A DNA stretch of 64,000 nt from Acanthosepion esculentum (Eukaryota > Mollusca > Cephalopoda > Sepiida > Sepiidae), in the NCBI GenBank assembly GCA_964036315.1, contig OZ038487.1:54083275-54147274 (forward strand), in the 5' to 3' direction. Each line of letters opens with the position of its first letter. Within the stretch, counting starts at the first letter, position 1. This document shows positions 57,605 through 64,000 of this stretch, piece by piece. Under the pieces are notes generated by a model, which was not told the DNA's origin, did not search any database, and worked only from the letters and a program-made list of their open reading frames with translations. A program made the position numbers and the translations under genes.

Positions 57605-57800
57605 AGTGAAGTTCACACTGTACAAGGTCTGGGGGCCCACTCGAGGTGAAGGGTTACAGCGTAAGAGGCACAATTTATATGGATAGGTGAAAATAATGGT
57701 TAACCCTAGACTTGAACAGGTTAAGAGTGTAATGGTTGGGAAAGCATTCTTTTGGAAGTTGGTGCCACAAAGTAGAAGAACAGTAATTACCTGTAATTAA
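57605..57800 (-). mobile_element. LINE family 2, 3' end, second copy in tandem
   Basis: Minus strand: 'LWHQLPKECFPNHYTLNLFK' and 'SRVNHYFHLSI'. It lies about 200 bp from the previous copy in the same orientation. Confidence 0.7.
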
Positions 57801-58424
57801 TTGTTTTATTTTTTGATAGACATAATATTTATAATGCAGAGCTAAAATGAATTTTGGTTTTAAAAACTGAAATAGATCTGAATTAATTGAAACCTAGAAA
57901 GATTAAATTACATCAGTGTTATCTGAAAAGATTGAAGAAATCTTTTTAAAAATTACTTTTAGTTAATTAATATTTTATTAATGATCTATTATAGCAAAAA
58001 ATGGATGATTTTGCAAAATGTGTTGATGTTTACCATTGTTATTAGAAAATTTGATCAAATATGGAACATCTGCAAACATTTGTTTATATTTACTTTAATT
58101 TTTAAATCTTTCATTTATTTTTGTTTGCATTTGCTTGGTTCTAAATTAATGAGGAGTATTTATTAAAGAATATTTTGATGTATAAAATTTTAATTTATTG
58201 TTTAAAATGACATCTAAATTTTTTGTCAGCTCAGACTAGCAAATGATGTTTCTGTTTAAACATTCAGTATGTGAGATATGTTCTTTAGCTTGGATAAGAA
58301 AAATTAACCAAGCTTAATGCATAGAATAATTACACATCATCATTATCTACTGTATGAAGTGTTATTGGAAAGTTCCCAAATTAGGACCTCCTGGGTAAAT
58401 CTATAACTTATTCCAGTCATGTCA
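57801..58424. other. no recognisable feature
   Basis: AT-rich. A 27-base phrase (AACATTCAGTATGTGAGATATG with flanks) near 58258 recurs exactly near 60839, so at least part belongs to an unrecognised repeat. Confidence 0.5.
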
Positions 58425-58560
58425 TCTGGTAGCGAGGCCTCTGATCAGGAGATTGGAAGTTTTGAGGAGGATGGACCCACCTCTTAATTGCTGTTGTTCC
58501 CATGTCCACCCTGACACCTGTTAGGGTCCCAGTTATGGGCAAATAGTTTACTCCCCCAAT
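58425..58560 (+). mobile_element. family E interspersed repeat, second copy
   Basis: AGCGAGGCCTCTGATCAGGA, CACCTCTTAATTGCTG and GGGTCCCAGTTATGGGCAA match 38555-38700; the 30-bp segment that became a minisatellite there is not amplified here. Confidence 0.65.
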
Positions 58561-58779
58561 AAAAATAAAACATTATGAAAGTGTAAAAATAGTAAAAATC
58601 CTAGCAATACTTTTTTTTTTATTAAGAATAGTGCAGTGGCTTGCCAGTTCTTTTTGCACCAGAGATATTGAGTTTACCCATCCCTCCTCTCAGTGGTAGA
58701 TTTGTTTTTGAAGTTACATTCTTCCAGCCTTTGCCTAAAGAGGCAGGATAAACAAAGCAGCAGGTAGCTTGAATTCAGA

Positions 58780-58990
58780 GTTTCTTTCTCCTGGGCTGGT
58801 TGCCACCCAAGGCTATAGGACCCAATCTGCCCTGCTATTTTACCCATAGCTAAGGTGAGAAGAGATAGATTCATACTTTTCTCAAGAGTATTATCACGTA
58901 AGTGAATGCAATGAACTTGAGTGGAATTCGAACTTGGCTCTCCGATCCCTCCATCCGAGCCACTAACCATTACTCCACCGTGCCTCTTGG
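58780..58990 (-). mobile_element. tRNA-derived SINE (family A)
   Basis: Minus strand starts GAGGCACGGTGGAGTAATGG with box-B-like GAGTTCGAATTCCACTC, the cleanest Pol III boxes in this subfamily, then the usual body to GGTTGCCACCCAAGG on the plus strand. Confidence 0.78.
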
Positions 58991-59416
58991 CATTGTATTT
59001 GTGAAATTTTAGTGTCACTTTCATACGAATTTATGTTGTTTGAACCTGATACAGTTGTTATTTAGTTGCAAGGCAAGATTTAACAGATAAAAAGGTTACA
59101 TACTTATAAGCTGATTAATGTGTTTTGGGAAAACATTCAATATTGAAACAAACATATGAAGTACTGGGAAAAGTTTGTAAAAATTAGTTATCCAAATACC
59201 TAGTTTCCACCATCTTCTTCAAAGAAGTCCCTTGTATACTATTTACATTCTGGCTCACAAAGGGTAGTTAAAAAATCCATACTACATTAAATTTAAGCCT
59301 ATTATTTAATTTCCCTTGAGTTTTCTGGAACACCTCATACTGACATTATTATTATATGATGTGGGTGTCTGTTTAGTTGACCTAAAATAAATAAAAATTA
59401 TATATTTCATTATGTT

Positions 59417-59419
<3 letters not shown>
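58991..59419. other. no recognisable feature
   Basis: Plain AT-rich sequence. Confidence 0.5.

Positions 59420-59475
<56 letters not shown>
59420..59475. repeat. (TA)n microsatellite
   Basis: Uninterrupted TA array. Confidence 0.96.
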
Positions 59476-59478
<3 letters not shown>

Positions 59479-59609
59479 AACATCAAAAGTCAATTAAGTG
59501 TCAGACGTGATAAATGCATGAGCAATCGTTTCTCTTCAGATTCATGATTGACCAGCCAGAAGATTTTTCTGCTTTCCCACACACTTCACTGCCATTTCTT
59601 TCTGTGGTA

Positions 59610-59905
59610 GACTATTTGCCAACCAAAGCTATATGACCCAGTTTGTCCTGCTATTTAACCCATAGCTGGGGTGAGAAGAGATGAATTCATACCTTTCCGA
59701 AGGATATTTGCATGTAAGTGAATGTAAAGAACCCAACTGGAATTGAAACTCAGTTCTTCAATTAAAAATTTCAAACCATTGTACATTACACCACCTGCAC
59801 ATCTGAGCTTGCAGCATCTGGTATTCCCAAACAGTCACCCATCCAGGTACTGACCAGACTTGACATTGGTTAACTTTGGTGATCATACAGGAAATGATGT
59901 TTCAA
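59610..59905 (-). mobile_element. composite SINE: 5S rRNA-derived head + tRNA-like head + family A body
   Basis: On the minus strand, 59897-59807 matches the 3' three quarters of animal 5S rRNA, including the internal promoter: ATCACCAAAGTTAACCAATG (box A region), TGGTCAGTACCTGGATGGGT (box C region) and GGGAATACCAGATGCTGCAA (3' stem). After a few bases follows a tRNA-like head (ATGTGCAGGTGGTGTAATG), then box B and the family A body to about 59610. Two Pol III type heads in series is unusual. Non-coding; would be mobilised by a LINE. Confidence 0.8.
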
Positions 59906-60077
59906 TTTGATATTGCTATAAGCCCTATCCTAAATGAACAAATTGATATTCCAATTGAAAATTACAGTAAACAATATTTAAATGTTGTGTTAATGAATTC
60001 CTTTTATATGAGATTATTATTGTTTTTATGTTTGTGTGCATGAATATCTATGTGAGTTTGTTAAAACACTGGTTCTT

Positions 60078-60395
60078 ATCCAGTCACAAAGTTAAGCAAT
60101 GCTAAGGCTGGTCAGTGCCTAGATGGATGTGCAGGTGGTGTAATGGATACCAGCTTAAATGAGAAATCAGAGAGCTGGGTTTGAATTCCAGTCAGGTTTG
60201 TTATATTCACTTATGCACAAATACCCTAAGGTATAAATCCACCTCTTATCCTCCAGCTAAGGGTTAAATATTAGGTCTTGCATCAATAAATTATCTAGTA
60301 TCTCAAAAAATTATTACAGTCCCAAAATATGTTTCAGCTTTGAATAACCTGTAATGGTTTGATGAGCTATAAAAAAACAAATCCCCCAAAAAAGA
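60078..60395 (+). mobile_element. composite SINE: 5S-derived segment + tRNA-like head + body
   Basis: Opens with a 5S part (AGTTAAGCAATGCTAAGGCT, then GGTCAGTGCCTAGATGG), which lacks the 5S 3' stem and joins GATGTGCAGGTGGTGTAATG directly. Box B is GGGTTTGAATTCCAGTC. The 3' end reads GGTTTGATGAGCTATAAAAA and an A-rich tail. It lies head-to-head with 59610-59905, 172 bp apart. Confidence 0.78.
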
Positions 60396-60874
60396 AAAAA
60401 TCTGAGTTTGAAAGCATATCTGTATAAATCTGCAAAGGTATTTGCATGAAGTTTGATACTTAGGTATGTACAAAAATAAAATAATACTTTTTATTTGATC
60501 AGTTAGTGCATTCTGTAAGGAAAATATATCTATAGGGTTAAAAGCAGTTCAACATGTTTTTCATATCGTAACATCTGCGATACAAGTTCTTTTTTTGTTT
60601 AAATATTGCTAAAGAATTTCTTTGTATCTTTAAAATGCAAGACAAACATATTTTTCTTGTTCTCCCTAACCCTGACTTGACCTCATCATTTGTTCATTTT
60701 GTATTGTTAATCATGTCTGCTCCTTTGAGGTTTCTTCAATACAGGCAAGTAAGCTTTGAATACAACTGACAAAAAAATCTCTGAAATCCTAAGTTTCAGC
60801 CTGTTTATAATACTCAGCTCCATTTTTTTTTCTGTCTAAACATTCAGTATGTGAGATATGTTCTTTTTTACGTT
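60396..60874. other. no recognisable feature
   Basis: AT-rich. Holds the second copy of the phrase noted at 58258. Confidence 0.5.
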
Positions 60875-61500
60875 GTTCAACTTCTTTAAAGTATTCTCTG
60901 TATTTGTTATTTGACTTTTTTTTAAAAACATTTTCATGTTATTTTCTTTTACTTTTTATGTTTTTATTCTGGCATATTTTTCATTTATTTTTTCTGTCCT
61001 TTAAATTTCAGATTTACCTTTTTAGATTTCTTTTATATTTTCTTCCTTTTTATTAGTTTTATTTGTTTCTATTTTTCAAATATTATTTAATATTTTTTTA
61101 ATTATTTTATTTTCTTATTTTAAACTTTTTCACTTATTTTTATCAAATTTATTTCTTAATATTTTCTCCACTTTCTTTTTTTTTTTTTTTTTTTCATTTA
61201 TATTCCTTTATTCTTAACATATTTTTAAAGATTCTGATTGTATTTTAATTTATTCTTTCTTTTATAAATTTTAACTTTTTTCTGCTAGTATTTTATTTAT
61301 TATTTAATTTTTTTACATTTATCTTTATTTTTATTTTGATCTTGTTTACATTTTTGCTTTTGTAATGTTTTAATTTTTCCATTTGTTTTTTGTGTGTTAT
61401 TTTATTTATTTATTTTGTAGTTATTTTCATTCATTATTGTTTACTTCTTTTTGTAACTTTTTCTTTTTATTTAAGAAGCAATTTGTAATTTAGTTTTTCA
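60875..61500. repeat. T-rich polypyrimidine tract, about 600 bp
   Basis: Plus strand is dominated by T with ATTT and CTTT words and an almost pure T-run near 61178-61194; A is mostly confined to TTTATTT words. Confidence 0.75.
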
Positions 61501-61934
61501 CACCTTGGTCTTTTTTTCCAAACCAAAATAATAATAATAATAAAAGTCTTAAAGGTGATACATCCATTTAAGCAGCCAGTGCCTGGAGGAATGGAAGAAA
61601 GAAAATAGAGATTGCAGATTATTTGCTATTTTGTCAAATGACTTGATCAATTTGCATTTCTCTCAGAGCTAGAAGGACATCCATAGTTCTTGAAATGGCA
61701 TCAAATCATAAGTATTCCTCTGTGGACCAATTTTGACAACCATTTGACACTTGTCCTCCCTTGGTGCCTTTGATGTTATTTGTATTACATGATAAATAAA
61801 TCACTGGAAATGTTCCACATAGGAGGAGAGATTTATTTTGGTGCATTTTGGTTAGTGTTTTTTATTTTTAAATATTTTTTACTCATTTTTGTTGGTGGAG
61901 TGGGGGTTTATTACTTATATTTTCACTCTGGTCT
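61501..61934. other. no recognisable feature
   Basis: Contains a short (AAT)n at 61527-61540. No gene seen. Confidence 0.5.
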
Positions 61935-62110
61935 GTTGAATGCAATTGTCTTTCTTATTTTACTTTTTATTTCCCTTTTTCTTTTTCTTTCACCTTCTTT
62001 CTCTTTCTTTCTCTTGTTTTTTCCTTCTTTCCATTCCTCCCTCTTTCTATTTTTTCTCTCTTATCTCCCCACTTAGTTTATTTATATTTCTCTCTTTTCT
62101 CATTTCAAAA
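61935..62110. repeat. polypyrimidine tract
   Basis: CTTT/CCTT-rich plus strand. Phe/Ser/Leu-rich open frames here are compositional. Confidence 0.75.
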
Positions 62111-62865
62111 CTTTCATTCTTATTCACTTGATTGCTCGATACGTTTTTTCTATTGTCAAACTGGATTGATTGATATTTTACTTCTTTCTAGAATTTATAG
62201 TGGTTTAGTGAATGAAAAATTGGAATGACTCATTAGTGATACTTTTCATTCCATAAAGTAGAAAAATAAATAAAAATAAACAAATAATAAAAAGGAGACC
62301 AAAATTACACATTCTTTAAAAATAGATGTATATTCAGAATCACCAGGCAATGAAGTCATATTTTGACCAATCTGAAACTGTCCCATCCAGGATATGAACA
62401 TCATAGTCTAGCAGGTGAATCAGAACCAAGATTGGTTGCCAACCAGGATATAAGGACTCTGATCATGAATCAGTCTGAAACCAAGTGACAGTTTCAAAGC
62501 TGATCTCTTGATATGTACATAAAAAGATGGAAAGTAATTCAGAATTGATGAATTTTATCCTTTCTCTGATGCTGCAGTCATCATAAGATACCCAGAGTCA
62601 AATTATTTTACATGCACAACCCACACAGTCTTGCATAAATTCATATAATCTCTACCTCCTTTTACTATCAGTGACCATAAGACTTACAGTCCTGTGTTGA
62701 CACTAAAATATACTTCCTTCACTCACATTTTAAATAAAACAACTACAAAACTTGAATAGATACATACATATACATATGTATATACAGTCTCTATGACTCT
62801 CTCTTGTATTCACCAAGACATTTACATTTGATCTCTTGAACCTATAACTTATCACTTTATTCTTC

Positions 62866-62871
<6 letters not shown>
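62111..62871. other. no supported feature
   Basis: A weak tRNA-like phrase (TCCCATCCAGGATATGAACA, near 62381) might be the head of another SINE on the minus strand, but no box A was found at the right distance. Confidence 0.4.

Positions 62872-62914
<43 letters not shown>
62872..62914. repeat. (TA)n microsatellite
   Basis: TA array after a short GTGTGTG run. Confidence 0.95.
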
Positions 62915-62917
<3 letters not shown>

Positions 62918-62924
62918 GTAGCTG

Positions 62925-63374
62925 GCCACTCATATTCGAGGATACTCGTCTACTAGGGTGGCTAGCCAATCCCTATTGCAGATGCTTGCTCAGGCATATT
63001 TTGTGTTTGTTCAACACCCACATACTTCAACTATGCTGAGCATACCTTAGTTACAGTTTCTGGGAAAGAGCGTGTTATCTAGTGTGATGAACAATTTGAA
63101 CAAGGCCAGCACGGTCAAGCCCTCAGCCATGATGACTTGTGACTTCATGCTATCACTGCTATCGACGGCCTTCAGGAGTTCTGTCTACCCAATTTCACTC
63201 ACAAGTCTTGGGTCAACCTGTGGTATAGTTTTCAGGCACTTTCCAAAGGTGCCACATGCTGATATTGACCCCTCCAGTACAATAACATCAGGAAGTCTCT
63301 TTCCTGACAAATCAATCATGATGAAATTTGAACCCAAGTCTTATGGTCAGAATGTGAAGATTCTAACCACTTGG

Positions 63375-63383
<9 letters not shown>
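62925..63383 (-). mobile_element. family B interspersed repeat (SINE-like), most complete copy
   Basis: Minus strand starts with a tRNA-like head: TAGCCAAGTGGTTAGAATC (box A) and CTTGGGTTCAAATTTC (box B), then GATTTGTCAGGAAAGAGAC, a central part with AAGTCACAAGTCATCATGGC, and a 3' part to GCAATAGGGATTGGCTAGCC. Total about 455 bp, long for a SINE. Both ends abut microsatellites. Confidence 0.72.

Positions 63384-63413
<30 letters not shown>
63383..63413. repeat. (GT)n microsatellite
   Basis: GT array starting at the 5' end of the family B head. Confidence 0.95.
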
Positions 63414-63414
<1 letters not shown>

Positions 63415-63444
63415 TACTTTATTCTTGTGTATATTTGTTTATTT

Positions 63445-63478
63445 ATATATATATATATATATATTTATATACCTTTAT

Positions 63479-63516
<38 letters not shown>

Positions 63517-64000
63517 ACTTTATTATGTATATATATATATATTTATATAACTTTATTATGTATATATATATATATTTATATAACTTTATTATGTATATAT
63601 ATATATATATATTTATATAACTTTATTATGTATATATATATATATATATTTATATAACTTTATTATGTATATATATATATATATATTTATATAACTTTAT
63701 TATGTATATATATATATATATATTTATATAACTTTATTATGTATATATATATATATATATTTATATAACTTTATTATGTATATATATATATATATATTTA
63801 TATAACTTTATTATGTATATATATATATATATATTTATATAACTTTATTATGTATATATATATATATATATTTATATAACTTTATTATGTATATATATAT
63901 ATATATATTTATATAACTTTATTATGTATATATATATATATATATATTTATATAACTTTATTATGTATATATATATATATATATATAACTTTATTATGTA
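63445..64000. repeat. 37-bp AT minisatellite, about 15 copies, runs off the window
   Basis: TATATAACTTTATTATG recurs with CTTTATTATG starts at 63518, 63551, 63584, 63621, 63658, 63695, 63732, 63769, 63806, 63843 and on to 63988. The spacing settles to exactly 37 bp after 63584; earlier units are 32-46 bp because of the internal (TA)n. Extends beyond 64000. Confidence 0.96.

Noticed and set aside
59807..59897. 5S rRNA gene
   Set aside because: The 5' quarter is missing, there are many substitutions, and it runs straight into a SINE; treated as a 5S-derived SINE head.

Overview
The window reads as AT-rich intergenic or intronic DNA from an animal, most likely a coleoid cephalopod (octopus or squid), though the species cannot be fixed from this sequence alone. 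The grounds are dozens of long (TA)n arrays, tRNA-derived SINEs in several families, abundant decayed RTE-type and CR1/Jockey-type LINE fragments, Tc1/mariner and hAT fossils, and no intact long coding sequence. The assignment to cephalopods is inference from overall character; the repeat families are read directly from copies that recur inside the window.

Layout. 1-9 kb: an LTR remnant at the edge, SINE and LINE tails, a palindromic element carrying a hammerhead-ribozyme-like core (about 1.6-1.8 kb), an RTE copy nested in another LINE with a visible target-site duplication, and a solo LTR with perfect 5-bp duplications. 9-24 kb: a decayed Tc1-like transposase (12.6-13.6 kb), a second ribozyme-bearing palindrome (14.35-14.56 kb), a hAT transposase fossil (14.8-15.3 kb), a degenerate duplicated block (18.3-19.8 kb), a SINE bracketed by inverted arms (19.95-20.31 kb) and a hAT-like MITE. 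24-28 kb: a 112-bp tandem repeat, a possible terminal exon, and a 2.1-kb satellite with a 158-bp unit showing a five-unit higher-order pattern. 28-40 kb: three mariner fossils (one split by an RTE insertion), a CCAAT/TATA promoter-like block, a 1.2-kb LINE fragment, two abutting minisatellites and an RTE reverse-transcriptase fossil. 40-48 kb: a 345-bp segmental duplication and a 1.58-kb Tc1 element with ~195-bp inverted repeats. 48-64 kb: a second MITE copy, a 32-bp minisatellite in two homogenised blocks, a candidate exon, the longest LINE fragment, and SINEs whose head joins a 5S rRNA-derived segment to a tRNA-like segment; the window ends inside a 37-bp AT-rich minisatellite.

No host gene can be assigned with confidence. 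Two short open stretches behind good splice-acceptor sequences (24966-25145 and 54345-54620) are the only candidates for host exons. Everything with recognisable protein similarity is a broken transposase or reverse transcriptase, so the window works mainly as a record of nested insertions. The most interesting signals are the 5S+tRNA composite SINEs, the hammerhead-like palindromes and the higher-order satellite. Alignments were made by eye: family boundaries are approximate to about 10-20 bp except where a terminus or duplication is stated.
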